In this document: positions 8,338-16,341 of the stretch, one piece after another
How positions within the stretch are numbered: the stretch's first letter is position 1
Layout: every line of letters begins with the position of its first letter
Assembly: GCA_963712165.1 (NCBI GenBank)
Contig: CAVQGY010000002.1
Location: 1,233,980 to 1,297,979, forward strand
DNA: 64,000 nt
DNA from: B10-G9 sp963712165
GTDB lineage: Bacteria > Chloroflexota > Anaerolineae > Anaerolineales > UBA11858
Direction of reading: 5' to 3'
Notes under the pieces: generated by a model
What the model saw: only the letters and a program-made list of their open reading frames with translations
Told to the model about the DNA's origin: nothing
The model's database searches: none
Translations under genes and position numbers: made by a program

Positions 8338-9498
8338 TTATGGTCCCCACTGAAGTGACCGGATGTGCTGGCCCCGGACCATTTCCTGGTATGGGCTCCC
8401 GTCTATACTGGCCAGTGCCACTAGACGGCTACCTTCAGACGGGAGTAGGATCAGGGCGGAAGATCCGTCAGGCACCCAAAGAACTTCCAGGACTGAAAAC
8501 TCTTCCTGGCGCAGCTCCTGCATTTCCCCTCCGTCGACGGTTTGGCTGACCATTTTAAAGCTTAGATCTTCGTTTTGAAATATCGGTCCCTCCGGAGAGG
8601 GTTTTGGGATCACCGTTCTGAAATAGGTCAATTCCCCCGACGTATGCAGGAAGGGCCAGCCCACGAAGATAGATGATCCATCCTCCTGATGACCCTGCAA
8701 CTGGCTGGTTTCCAATCCGCTGCGTACATCAAAGATCCATAACCCAGGAGGATTCACTGTATAGTAAGGATTCGCAGAGAGTATATACTGGCTGTCTTCC
8801 GACCAGCTGAACTGGCAGCAGAGTGGGCCGTTGGATCGCACTCGCCAGAACGGCTGATCTGCACCTGGTTCCATGATTGCCAAAGTACTGCCTTCATAAT
8901 ATCCCATCTCGATCATGAGCATGCTTCCATCTGGTGACCAGGGTCCCGGCGAATAGTACTCTTTGGTGAACACGAAGGTCTCTCCCAGCAGGTTTCCAGG
9001 GCTGGAGAGCACCAGCTGATCCCGGCCGCTTTCCAGGTGGTAAAAATGAACGCCATGGAGTTCGTAGGCCAGAACGCTCCCATCTGGTGAAAACACAGGA
9101 TAGGCTACTCCAGCAGGATAATCATAACCGGGAGGTGGATCAACCAGCGAGGGATCAACCAGCAACCGGGAGTATTCCCGGTCGAGTTCCCATAGAAAAA
9201 GCTTCTGATGGCTGATGTAAGCGATGGTTCCCTCTGACTGGGATACTGCGAAGTCGTATATACCGGATTCCTCGTCAGTGATCTGGATGGCTTCCTGGCT
9301 GTCCAGATCCAGCTTCCAGATCTGAGACTCCCCACCATCGCCATCCAGGAAGTAAACGGAATCCGGTAGTTCCGGGGAGGGAGTCCCACCGCTGGCGCAT
9401 TGATATCCAGTCAGACAACAGAGAGCTGCCAGGAAGATTACGGACCAGCGTTTCTGGAGTATTGTCCTGATCTTTTCCAGACCGTTCCTCAAGTGCAT
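8338..9498 (-). CDS. TolB-like beta-propeller lipoprotein
   Basis: About 386 aa. A basic N-terminus, hydrophobic stretch (VIFLAALCCLTGY) and Cys at a lipobox-like QCASG predict a surface-anchored lipoprotein. The mature part contains repeated WD40-like/PD40 blades: SQIWKLDLDS, PVFSPDGSVLAYE, GPWSPDGSMLMIE, FSWSEDSQYILS and LWVPDGSSALILLP. Such six- or seven-bladed propellers usually mediate protein or ligand binding rather than catalysis. The start at 9498 has AGGAT upstream; a longer start at 9528 lacks a ribosome site. It is upstream of a second lipoprotein on the same strand. Confidence 0.75.
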   Translation of the reverse strand: MHLRNGLEKIRTILQKRWSVIFLAALCCLTGYQCASGGTPSPELPDSVYFLDGDGGESQIWKLDLDSQEAIQITDEESGIYDFAVSQSEGTIAYISHQKLFLWELDREYSRLLVDPSLVDPPPGYDYPAGVAYPVFSPDGSVLAYELHGVHFYHLESGRDQLVLSSPGNLLGETFVFTKEYYSPGPWSPDGSMLMIEMGYYEGSTLAIMEPGADQPFWRVRSNGPLCCQFSWSEDSQYILSANPYYTVNPPGLWIFDVRSGLETSQLQGHQEDGSSIFVGWPFLHTSGELTYFRTVIPKPSPEGPIFQNEDLSFKMVSQTVDGGEMQELRQEEFSVLEVLWVPDGSSALILLPSEGSRLVALASIDGSPYQEMVRGQHIRSLQWGP

Positions 9499-9528
9499 CT
9501 TAAATCCTATACTCACACCAGATCTCAT

Positions 9529-9844
9529 TCATGGATGCCGGGCTGCCTCTGCCCAGTAGCTCGAGACCAGAAGGGGCAGCTAATTACATCATAATAATTG
9601 ATTGTCTAAAAGCTACTCAGGAGATGTATAAAACTGGTGTTAATATTGAGTCCGGGTCATAAAGAAGCGGGAATAGAACGCATATGCATGGGAGGAGCCC
9701 AAAATACAGAGGGGCATCCCGTGTTGATTACGATGATTATTGAAGATTGTGGGATAACAGCCAGGCAGCTCCAGCACCCCAGTCCCCCAGTCCCAGTTCC
9801 GATCCTCAGTGCTTCGTCTTCCGTCGCTGCGAAGCAGCCACCCT
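9529..9844. other. Intergenic stretch with CCCAGT-type microrepeat
   Basis: No gene seen on either strand. Bases about 9770-9800 hold a C-rich microrepeat (CCCCAGTCCC units). No clear terminator for the tryptophanase gene that ends just to the right was found here. Confidence 0.4.
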
Positions 9845-11221
9845 TTAGAGCGGTTCAAAGACACAGGAGAAGTGCCTCATTAGGGGCGGTTCCTTGACAA
9901 TCTTGAAACCGCGCAGATCGGGGGCTTTTTTGACGATGCCCGCCAGCACCTCAACCACATAATCGAGATGACTCTGGGTGTAGGTCCTGCGTGGGAGAGC
10001 GAGGCGCACCAGGTCCAAGGTGGGGTAGATCATTTCGCCAGTATCTGGATCCGGGTAAGCAAAGGCAACTGAACCCAGTTCAACACCACGTATGGCGCCT
10101 TCCCTATACATGGCTACGGTCAGGGCTTGTCCAGGGTATTCCGCCTGGGGAATATGAGGTAGCAGAACCCCGGCATTGATATAGACTGCATGACCGCCAG
10201 CAGGTTCGATCACCGGGACACCGACCGATTTCAGCCGTTCAACAAGGTAGCGGGTCTGTCCCAGTCGGTAGGAAAGGTATTCTTCCTGAAGTCCTTCCCT
10301 GAGTCCTATGGCGATTGCGTCCAAATCCCTTCCCGCAAGACCACCGTAGGTGATGAAGCCTTCCCGCAGGATAAGCTCGTTCTTAACCTTCTCGAACAGG
10401 GCTGGATCATTACAGGCCAGGAAGCCGCCAATATTTACGATAGCGTCCTTTTTAGCGCTCATGGTAGCACCATCCGCCAGGGAAAAGATCTCCCGGGCGA
10501 TCTCCAGGGTGCTTTTGTTCTCATAACCCGGTTCGCGGGTCTTGATGAAATAGGCGTTTTCCGCAAAGCGACAGGCGTCAATGAAAAAAGGAATCTGGTA
10601 TTTTTTATAGATCCTGGACACTTCCCGCAGGTTATCCAGAGAGACTGGCTGGCCGCCGCCGGCATTATTGGTGATGGTGATCATGCCTAGTGGGATATTT
10701 TCTGGGCCAACATCCTGGATGAATTTTTCTAATTTGTCCAGATCCATATTGCCTTTAAAGGGCACATCCGGGTCGTTATGGAAGGCTTCCTCACAGACCA
10801 GGTTGGTCGGACGGCCACCCCGGGCTCGGATATTACCTTCAGTTGTGTCAAAATGCATATTGGAGGGCACATATTGGCCTTCTTTGAGGATCACCGCACA
10901 GAGAATATTCTCGGCTGCCCGACCCTGGTGGGTGGGCACAAAGTGGTTGAATCCGAAAATATCGCCCATAGTCTCTGACAGGCGTTGGTAGGAGCGAGCA
11001 CCCGCATAGGATTCATCTCCCAGCATGATGCCGCTCCATTGGTCCTGGCTCATGGCCCCGGTTCCGGAATCGGTCAGTAAATCGATAAAAACCTCGTCGC
11101 TCTTAAGGCCAAAAATATTGAAGCCAGACCGTTGGAGGGCAATTTCCCGGTCTTTTTTATCGATCAATTGGATGGGTTCAACCATCTTGATCCGGAATGG
11201 TTCTGGGGGATGGGATGTCAT
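9845..11221 (-). CDS. tnaA: Tryptophanase (L-tryptophan indole-lyase)
   Basis: 458 aa, full length for the beta-eliminating lyase family. The PLP lysine is in MSAKKDA (Lys258). Residues that separate tryptophanase from tyrosine phenol-lyase favour tryptophanase: Asp125 in MHFDTTEG (Thr in TPL), His450 in MRHFS (Phe in TPL) and VELGS where TPL has an Arg. The enzyme cleaves tryptophan to indole, pyruvate and ammonia in the cytosol, a fermentative reaction. The ATG has GGAG at good spacing. No tnaC-like leader or tnaB transporter is adjacent. A 9-bp inverted repeat lies between it and a divergent hydrolase gene and may be an operator. Confidence 0.92.
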   Translation of the reverse strand: MTSHPPEPFRIKMVEPIQLIDKKDREIALQRSGFNIFGLKSDEVFIDLLTDSGTGAMSQDQWSGIMLGDESYAGARSYQRLSETMGDIFGFNHFVPTHQGRAAENILCAVILKEGQYVPSNMHFDTTEGNIRARGGRPTNLVCEEAFHNDPDVPFKGNMDLDKLEKFIQDVGPENIPLGMITITNNAGGGQPVSLDNLREVSRIYKKYQIPFFIDACRFAENAYFIKTREPGYENKSTLEIAREIFSLADGATMSAKKDAIVNIGGFLACNDPALFEKVKNELILREGFITYGGLAGRDLDAIAIGLREGLQEEYLSYRLGQTRYLVERLKSVGVPVIEPAGGHAVYINAGVLLPHIPQAEYPGQALTVAMYREGAIRGVELGSVAFAYPDPDTGEMIYPTLDLVRLALPRRTYTQSHLDYVVEVLAGIVKKAPDLRGFKIVKEPPLMRHFSCVFEPL

Positions 11222-11267
11222 GGATCGACTCCTGTATTAATAGCTGAAAAGACATTAACAGTGTAGC

Positions 11268-11293
11268 ATCACTTGGATTTCCGCCCAAGTGAT
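11268..11293. promoter_or_regulatory. Inverted repeat between tnaA and the divergent MBL hydrolase
   Basis: Perfect 9-bp arms ATCACTTGG (11268-11276) and CCAAGTGAT (11285-11293) with an 8-nt centre. It sits 46 bp before tnaA and upstream of a TATAAT (11311-11316) that could serve the plus-strand gene. A shared operator for both genes is plausible; no regulator gene is adjacent. Confidence 0.5.
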
Positions 11294-11353
11294 TTTAGGC
11301 AGTTTTCGACTATAATTAACCGAGCGCAGTCTAAAAATACAGGAGAAGGGCTT

Positions 11354-11995
11354 ATGCTCGAAATTCAAACCTGGGTCCTCGGACCGGTGGCTACAAATAC
11401 TTACCTGGTCGGGGATCCTGATTCCAAACAGGCAGTGGTCATTGATCCTGCCTGGGATGGGGACAGGCTGGCCGCAGATATCAAAGAATGCGGTTGGCAA
11501 GTCATAGCTATTTGGTTGACCCATGCCCATTTTGATCACTTTGCCGGCTTGGCTGATCTCATGACTGCTCTGGAATCGGAGATGACGGAGGATTTCTATG
11601 TGGGTATGCATCCAAAAGACTTGCCGCTCTGGAAAGTTAGGGGAGGGGCAGTCATGTTTGGGATACAGGTGAAAAAAGCTCCCCGCCCCGGTCATGATTT
11701 TCAGGAAGGAGAAACCCTTCAAGTAGGTAAGTATGACTTTGTGGTCCACCATACTCCGGGCCATTCTGCAGGGCACGTGATCTTCCACTGTCCGGCTGAA
11801 CAGGTTCTGTTCAGCGGAGATGTGATCTTCAATCAGGGAATTGGCCGGACAGACCTGCTGGGCGGCAGTTATTCGACCTTGATAGAATCGATCCAGAAGT
11901 GGGTTCTACCTTTGCCTGATGAGACCTGGATCTACTCCGGCCATGGTCCGGTGACAAATGTGGGGGATGAAAAGAGGAATAACCCATTCCTTTAA
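11354..11995 (+). CDS. MBL-fold hydrolase, hydroxyacylglutathione-hydrolase-like
   Basis: 213 aa. The family N-terminus (LGPVATNTYLV) is followed by HAHFDHFAG near residue 58, GHSAGHV near 137, GDVIFNQGIGRTD (metal Asp and glyoxalase-II-like loop) and YSGHGPVT near the end. This is the compact YcbL/glyoxalase-II-like subfamily that hydrolyses small thioesters or related esters. I start at the ATG preceded by AGGAGAAGG; an upstream in-frame start lacks a ribosome site and would run into the putative operator. Divergent from tnaA and separated from rny by a bidirectional terminator. Confidence 0.88.
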   Translation: MLEIQTWVLGPVATNTYLVGDPDSKQAVVIDPAWDGDRLAADIKECGWQVIAIWLTHAHFDHFAGLADLMTALESEMTEDFYVGMHPKDLPLWKVRGGAVMFGIQVKKAPRPGHDFQEGETLQVGKYDFVVHHTPGHSAGHVIFHCPAEQVLFSGDVIFNQGIGRTDLLGGSYSTLIESIQKWVLPLPDETWIYSGHGPVTNVGDEKRNNPFL

Positions 11996-12003
11996 ATAAA
12001 AAA

Positions 12004-12034
12004 GGGACGAAATCCTTCCAAAGGATTTCGTCCC
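12004..12034. terminator. Bidirectional terminator between convergent genes
   Basis: Perfect 14-bp arms GGGACGAAATCCTT (12004-12017) and AAGGATTTCGTCCC (12021-12034), loop CCA, flanked by an A-run on the left. It lies between the MBL hydrolase and the end of rny. Confidence 0.85.
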
Positions 12035-12050
12035 TGATCTATATTTAGTA

Positions 12051-13577
12051 TTACTTCGCGTAATCGACCGTACGTGTTTCCCGAATTACAGTGACCTTGA
12101 TCTTACCAGGGTACTGCATGGTCTCTTCGATGGTCTTGGAAATATCCCTGGCCAGGCGGGAGGCTTCCAGGTCATCCACTTTATCTGGTCGAACAAAGAT
12201 CCGAACTTCCCTGCCTGCTTGCAGGGCATAGCTGCTTTTGACCCCTTCATAAGAATTGGCTACATCTTCCAGTGCCCTGACCCGTTTCAGATATTGTTCC
12301 AGGCTTTCCCTGCGGGCTCCAGGCCTGGCACCTGAGATTGCATCAGCCGCTTCAACGATAATGGCTTCCACAGTCTGCTGCTCAACTTCATGATGGTGGG
12401 AGGCAATGGCATTGACAATCTTAGGTCCAACGCCGTGCCTTTCGGCGAATTCCGCGCCTAACTGGGCGTGGGTTCCTTCCACATTGTGGTCCATGGCTTT
12501 ACCCAGGTCGTGCAGCAGGGCGCCGGCTTTGGCAATTTCCACATCCGCTCCCATTTCAGAAGCCAGCACCGATGATAACTGGGCAGATTCCACCGCATGA
12601 GCGAGTTGGTTCTGACCATAGGAGGTGCGGAACTTCAGCCGGCCGAGCATCTTGAGGATTTCTGGATGCAGGCCAGGCACGCCGGCGTCATAGGCAGCTT
12701 GTTCGCCAGCTTCCTTGATCACTCTTTCGATATCCTCTTGTTCTTTTTCGATGATCTTTTCAATATGAGCGGGATGGATCCTGCCGTCCAGGATAAGTTT
12801 CTTCATGGCGTTTTTGGCCACTTCCCGACGGACCGAATCGAAACATGAGATGGTCACTGATTCTGGTGTGTCATCCACTATCACGTCCACGCCAGCAGCT
12901 ATCTCAAAAGCCCGGATATTACGGCCATTGCGGCCGATGATACGTCCTTTCATATCATCCGAGGGAAGGGGAACGGTTGATGATGTCACCTCTTCCACAT
13001 GGTCGGATGCTACGCGCTGGATTGCATCTGCAATCAACTTGCGGGCTTTACGTTCACCTTGTTCCTTGGCTTCAGCTTCGATCTCCCGGACGATACGGGA
13101 CATATCATTGCGGGCTTCCTGTTCAACACGCTCCAAGAGCAGCTCTTTGGCTTCTGCCTGGGTCATCTGGCTGATTTTCTCAAGCTCAATCGCCACATTC
13201 TGATACATTTCTTCGACTGTGTTGGCTTTTTTATCGAGGGCACTCTGGCGCTGGCTGATGGCATGCTCACGATCTTCGATCTTTTCAGCGCGTTTATCGA
13301 GCTGGTCGCTCCGGCTCTGAAGCCTATCTTCAAACCGAGTGATCTCCTGACGGCGAGATAGGGAATCCTTCTCAGCCGCCTGGATGATCTCAATAGCCCG
13401 ATTCTGGGATTCCTTGACAATCTCGGTGGATTTCCTCTCTGCCTCATTCAGAATCTGGCTTGCTTTGAATTGTTTTTTGTCAACCTCGCGGGCGATCATG
13501 TAATTCTTTACAAAAAAACCGATCACTCCACCAAGTACGACGGCGATGACACTGGTAATTATAAGATTTGGATTCAT
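12051..13577 (-). CDS. rny: Ribonuclease Y
   Basis: 508 aa. Order of parts: one N-terminal transmembrane helix (residues about 4-28), a long charged coiled coil (about 30-200), a KH domain with GRNGRNIRAFE near 215, and an HD domain whose metal site includes LLHDLGKAMDH near 355 and ASHHHE near 390. RNase Y is the membrane-anchored endoribonuclease that initiates mRNA decay in many bacteria lacking RNase E. Length and layout match the family. It is downstream of recX on the same strand (56 nt), a common bacterial neighbourhood, and ends at a strong bidirectional terminator. Confidence 0.97.
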   Translation of the reverse strand: MNPNLIITSVIAVVLGGVIGFFVKNYMIAREVDKKQFKASQILNEAERKSTEIVKESQNRAIEIIQAAEKDSLSRRQEITRFEDRLQSRSDQLDKRAEKIEDREHAISQRQSALDKKANTVEEMYQNVAIELEKISQMTQAEAKELLLERVEQEARNDMSRIVREIEAEAKEQGERKARKLIADAIQRVASDHVEEVTSSTVPLPSDDMKGRIIGRNGRNIRAFEIAAGVDVIVDDTPESVTISCFDSVRREVAKNAMKKLILDGRIHPAHIEKIIEKEQEDIERVIKEAGEQAAYDAGVPGLHPEILKMLGRLKFRTSYGQNQLAHAVESAQLSSVLASEMGADVEIAKAGALLHDLGKAMDHNVEGTHAQLGAEFAERHGVGPKIVNAIASHHHEVEQQTVEAIIVEAADAISGARPGARRESLEQYLKRVRALEDVANSYEGVKSSYALQAGREVRIFVRPDKVDDLEASRLARDISKTIEETMQYPGKIKVTVIRETRTVDYAK

Positions 13578-13633
13578 GTTTTCCCCTTCTATTGGACCAT
13601 TTTTTTGGTCTCGGGTCTTATTGGATAATCAAT

Positions 13634-14260
13634 TTATGATGCCTTGTGGATCTCCTGCCAGATTTTCATGACTGTATCTCGTGTGATCTGGTATGGAAAC
13701 CCGCGCCGGTTCAAGTAGCCGGACATTTTTTTCTGGAAGCCTTTCTGATCTAGTTGTTGGTATCTGTCAACCTTCTTCCGGGCGCACTGCATTGCCAGTA
13801 GGTTCTCATCCAGATCTCTCAATTCTTCCTCGATAATCTCTCGTGATATCCCCTTCTGATTGAGTTCCACTGACAGAGCTCTTTTCCCGCGGGGTTTAAA
13901 TTGGATCCGATTCTCAATCCAATTTTTGGCAAATGCGCGGTCATCCACCAGGGATGCCTGGCGCAGTTTGTCCAGTACCTCGAGTATGATTTCTTCTGGG
14001 ATCTTATTCTTGGTGAGGTTTTGGCGGATCTCCTGCTCGGAGCGGCTCCGATAGCTGAGGTAATGCAGGGCCCGCTGGTACGCGCCCTCACAGAGATCGC
14101 CTCTTTTCAGATCCTGCACTTTCTGTGGACTGAGCTGGTCGCCCACTGTCAGCCAGGGAGCGGCAGCTCTGGATATACCAAATGCGAAATCACCATCTAA
14201 ATATACATTCAGGCGCTGAGGATTTTTCTTTTGCGGTTCCAGCCTGGTTATAGTTAACAT
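13634..14260 (-). CDS. recX: Regulatory protein RecX
   Basis: 208 aa, made of tandem three-helix RecX repeats: ALHYLSYRSRSEQEIRQNL, ILEVLDKLRQASLVDDRAFAKNWIENR and a later GFPYQI repeat. RecX modulates RecA filament extension. The N-terminal beta segment (RLNVYLDGDFAFGIS) matches homologues that carry a leading strand region, so the ATG at 14260 is probably right, although no Shine-Dalgarno precedes it. Instead the ATG directly follows the T-run of a strong hairpin that ends the upstream structured region, which could mean leaderless translation, attenuation control, or a slightly different start. Confidence 0.92.
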   Translation of the reverse strand: MLTITRLEPQKKNPQRLNVYLDGDFAFGISRAAAPWLTVGDQLSPQKVQDLKRGDLCEGAYQRALHYLSYRSRSEQEIRQNLTKNKIPEEIILEVLDKLRQASLVDDRAFAKNWIENRIQFKPRGKRALSVELNQKGISREIIEEELRDLDENLLAMQCARKKVDRYQQLDQKGFQKKMSGYLNRRGFPYQITRDTVMKIWQEIHKAS

Positions 14261-14298
14261 AAAACAGCCGTGTAGTCGCCTTTATCGGCCACGGCTGT
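14261..14298 (-). terminator. Terminator/attenuator hairpin abutting recX
   Basis: On the minus strand arms ACAGCCGTG (14298-14290) and CACGGCTGT (14272-14264), with an inner GCC/GGC pair, are followed by TTTT. It ends the structured RNA candidate and touches the recX ATG. Confidence 0.7.
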
Positions 14299-14646
14299 CT
14301 GATAGACCATACACGTAAATGTGGTACGCCAGGCCTTTCCGGAGAGGAAAGGATGTACCTCTGCATACCTGGCGTTAGATATCTGCCACCTGGTATCTTA
14401 TTCTTATGTAAGCCCTACTTCAATACCATGTAGTGATGGTAGTTCGTTTTATCAGTACCGCGGCCGCGAGATCTTTTTGGCGGCCCAATATATGTTGGGG
14501 GCTAGAGCTTTTTCGACTGGCTATCATACTGATAAAATCTCTGGATGAACCCGTCGGACCCTGGCCCGAAACTCCGTTTTGATCCAAGGATCAAAACATG
14601 ATTAGCTTGTCTTCACCTTCGGGAATTCTTATGTATTCCCAATATT
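14261..14646 (-). ncRNA. Candidate structured non-coding RNA (about 386 nt), family not recognised
   Basis: No gene is convincing here, but the minus strand has a promoter, dense nested inverted repeats and a terminator. Helices (plus coordinates): 14576-14585 with 14588-14597 (10 bp, 2-nt loop); 14447-14457 with 14527-14537 (11 bp, enclosing 69 nt); 14484-14488 with 14495-14499; 14424-14429 with 14436-14441; 14326-14333 with 14368-14375 (8 bp) stacked on 14334-14340 with 14346-14352 (7 bp); then the terminal hairpin. The size would suit RNase P RNA or tmRNA, but the GAGGAAAGTCC core of RNase P and the tRNA-like ends and tag of tmRNA are absent. It could be a free RNA or a long recX-rny leader. 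Confidence 0.6.
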
Positions 14647-14652
14647 TTCCTT

Positions 14653-14680
14653 ATTATACACGATAAATCGGAACAGGCAA
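14653..14680 (-). promoter_or_regulatory. Promoter for the structured RNA candidate / recX-rny
   Basis: On the minus strand a consensus -10 TATAAT (14658-14653) is preceded, after 16 nt, by TTGCCT (14680-14675). Predicted start near 14646, at the beginning of the structured region. The -35 matches only its first half. Confidence 0.6.
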
Positions 14681-14831
14681 ACCCTTCCAGGTAAGAGGCT
14701 GGGATGACGCCCTCTCCGGGGGATGGTAGGCTAGGAGAGATCAGGAGGATCAATGCAGATTTGTTAGTGTTTTTCCAATCCAAAGTGATACAATTTCCCT
14801 GAACTGAGAAATGAGGAGGATTTCTTCTTCG

Positions 14832-16226
14832 ATGGCAGTACCTTACTGGGTGCAGGATGCGATCTTTTATCAGATTTTCCCGGATCGGTTTCATAATGGA
14901 GACCACTCCAATGATCCGCCCAACGTAGACCCCTGGGGATCTCCCCCTACGATCTGGGGTTTTCAGGGAGGAGACCTGCGTGGTGTAATTGCCAAGCTGG
15001 ATTATCTGCTCGATCTGGGAATTAACGCGATCTATTTCAATCCCATTTTTCTAGCCTCTTCGAACCACCGCTACAATATCAGCGATTATTACAAGATAGA
15101 CCCAAAACTGGGGGTGAGCGCTGATTTCCAATCCCTTCTGGATGCGGCACACAGTAATGGGATCAGGGTAGTGCTCGATGGTGTCTTCAATCATTGTGGG
15201 CGGGGCTTTTTCGCATTCAATGATATTCTGGAAAACCACAGCCAATCTCCCTACCTGAATTGGTTCCACCTCAATAATGTTCCTCCAGATGCGTATTCTC
15301 CCGGTGACGCGGATGATTACCAGGCCTGGTGGAATTTTAAGAGCCTTCCCAAGTTCAATACGGACAATCTTCAGGTGAGAAAGTATATCCTGGATGTGGC
15401 CCGTCACTGGATCCGTCTGGGGGCGGATGGTTGGCGGTTGGATGTGCCCAATGAGATTGATGACCCGATCTTCTGGGATGAGTTCCGAGCAGTGGTCAAA
15501 TCGGAGAACCCAGATGCTTACCTGGTAGGGGAGATCTGGGATGGAGATCCCCGCTGGGTTGGCCCGGGCAGTTTTGATGGATTGATGAATTATCCGGTTC
15601 GGGAGAGCTTGATCGATCTTTTGATGGAACGGAGAACGGTTGAAGACTTTTCAGCCCTGATCAACAAGCAGTTGAATCAGTATGCCCGCGAGAATGTCTA
15701 CGCCATGTACAACCTGCTCGGCTCCCATGATACAGCCCGAATTAAAACTGAACTGGGTGGAAACCGGGAAAAACTTAGGATGGTATATCTATTCCTATTC
15801 GCCTTTCCCGGATCGCCAGCTATCTATTATGGTGACGAAGTGGGATTGGAGGGTGGGAAGGACCCAGATTGTCGAAAAGCTTTCCCCTGGGATGGTGTTA
15901 ACTGGGACGTTGATCTGCGGCAGCTCATTCAGCAGTTGATCTCGATCCGAAAGGTAAATTCCGCCCTTCGTCGAGGTTCTTTCCTGGAAGTATTTAAGGA
16001 TGTCATCCAGGGAGGGTATGGTTTTATCCGGGTCCTTGGAAATGAGCAACTTTTGGCTGTTTTCAACGCCAGTGGAACCCGCCGGCAGTACCGTCTATCC
16101 ATGGAATCTCTGAAATGGACTGAGGGCCGAATTGCCCGTGATTTGATCAGCGGGATGGAGTTGAGAGTATCCGGTAACGAACTTGAACTGACACTTGAAG
16201 CTTGGTCTGGTGCCTGGGTGGTTTGA
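14832..16226 (+). CDS. GH13 alpha-amylase family glycosidase (neopullulanase/cyclomaltodextrinase-like)
   Basis: 464 aa. It begins with the GH13 barrel signature WVQDAIFYQIFPDRF, then VVLDGVFNHCG (region I), GWRLDVPNEI (region II, nucleophile Asp), LVGEIWDGD (region III, acid/base Glu) and LLGSHDTARI (region IV, transition-state Asp). The GDEVG segment is typical of the maltogenic amylase/neopullulanase subgroup. There is no N-terminal starch-binding domain and no signal peptide, so it is an intracellular enzyme acting on maltodextrins or cyclodextrins. The start is the ATG behind an AGGAGGA 11 nt upstream; an earlier in-frame ATG lies inside that site. An extended -10 (TGATACAAT, 14786-14794) is a plausible promoter. 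Confidence 0.88.
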   Translation: MAVPYWVQDAIFYQIFPDRFHNGDHSNDPPNVDPWGSPPTIWGFQGGDLRGVIAKLDYLLDLGINAIYFNPIFLASSNHRYNISDYYKIDPKLGVSADFQSLLDAAHSNGIRVVLDGVFNHCGRGFFAFNDILENHSQSPYLNWFHLNNVPPDAYSPGDADDYQAWWNFKSLPKFNTDNLQVRKYILDVARHWIRLGADGWRLDVPNEIDDPIFWDEFRAVVKSENPDAYLVGEIWDGDPRWVGPGSFDGLMNYPVRESLIDLLMERRTVEDFSALINKQLNQYARENVYAMYNLLGSHDTARIKTELGGNREKLRMVYLFLFAFPGSPAIYYGDEVGLEGGKDPDCRKAFPWDGVNWDVDLRQLIQQLISIRKVNSALRRGSFLEVFKDVIQGGYGFIRVLGNEQLLAVFNASGTRRQYRLSMESLKWTEGRIARDLISGMELRVSGNELELTLEAWSGAWVV

Positions 16227-16278
16227 GCGGAATACTCAACTCTTTTTATCAGATTTAAGAGCAAAAAATGGTACAATA

Positions 16279-16313
16279 CAACGCTTGGAGGTTTCCTCCA
16301 AGCGTTGTTTTTT
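16279..16313 (+). terminator. Terminator between the GH13 gene and PPDK
   Basis: Perfect 13-bp arms CAACGCTTGGAGG (16279-16291) and CCTCCAAGCGTTG (16295-16307) with a TTT loop, followed by six T residues. It lies 28 nt before the PPDK start, so PPDK must have a promoter inside or after it or depend on read-through. Confidence 0.88.
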
Positions 16314-16341
16314 AATAGAATTATTTAGCAGGAGGTATCTG

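Noticed and set aside
14261..14646. Assignment of the structured region as RNase P RNA, tmRNA or a group I intron
   Set aside because: The GAGGAAAGTCC core of RNase P, the tRNA-like ends and YALAA-type tag of tmRNA and the GGGAAACC-type core of group I introns are not present; a short GACTACACGG match is inside the terminator stem.
16269..16277. Extended -10 (TGGTACAAT) as PPDK promoter
   Set aside because: It directly precedes a strong terminator hairpin and has no good -35; a transcript from here would start with the terminator stem.
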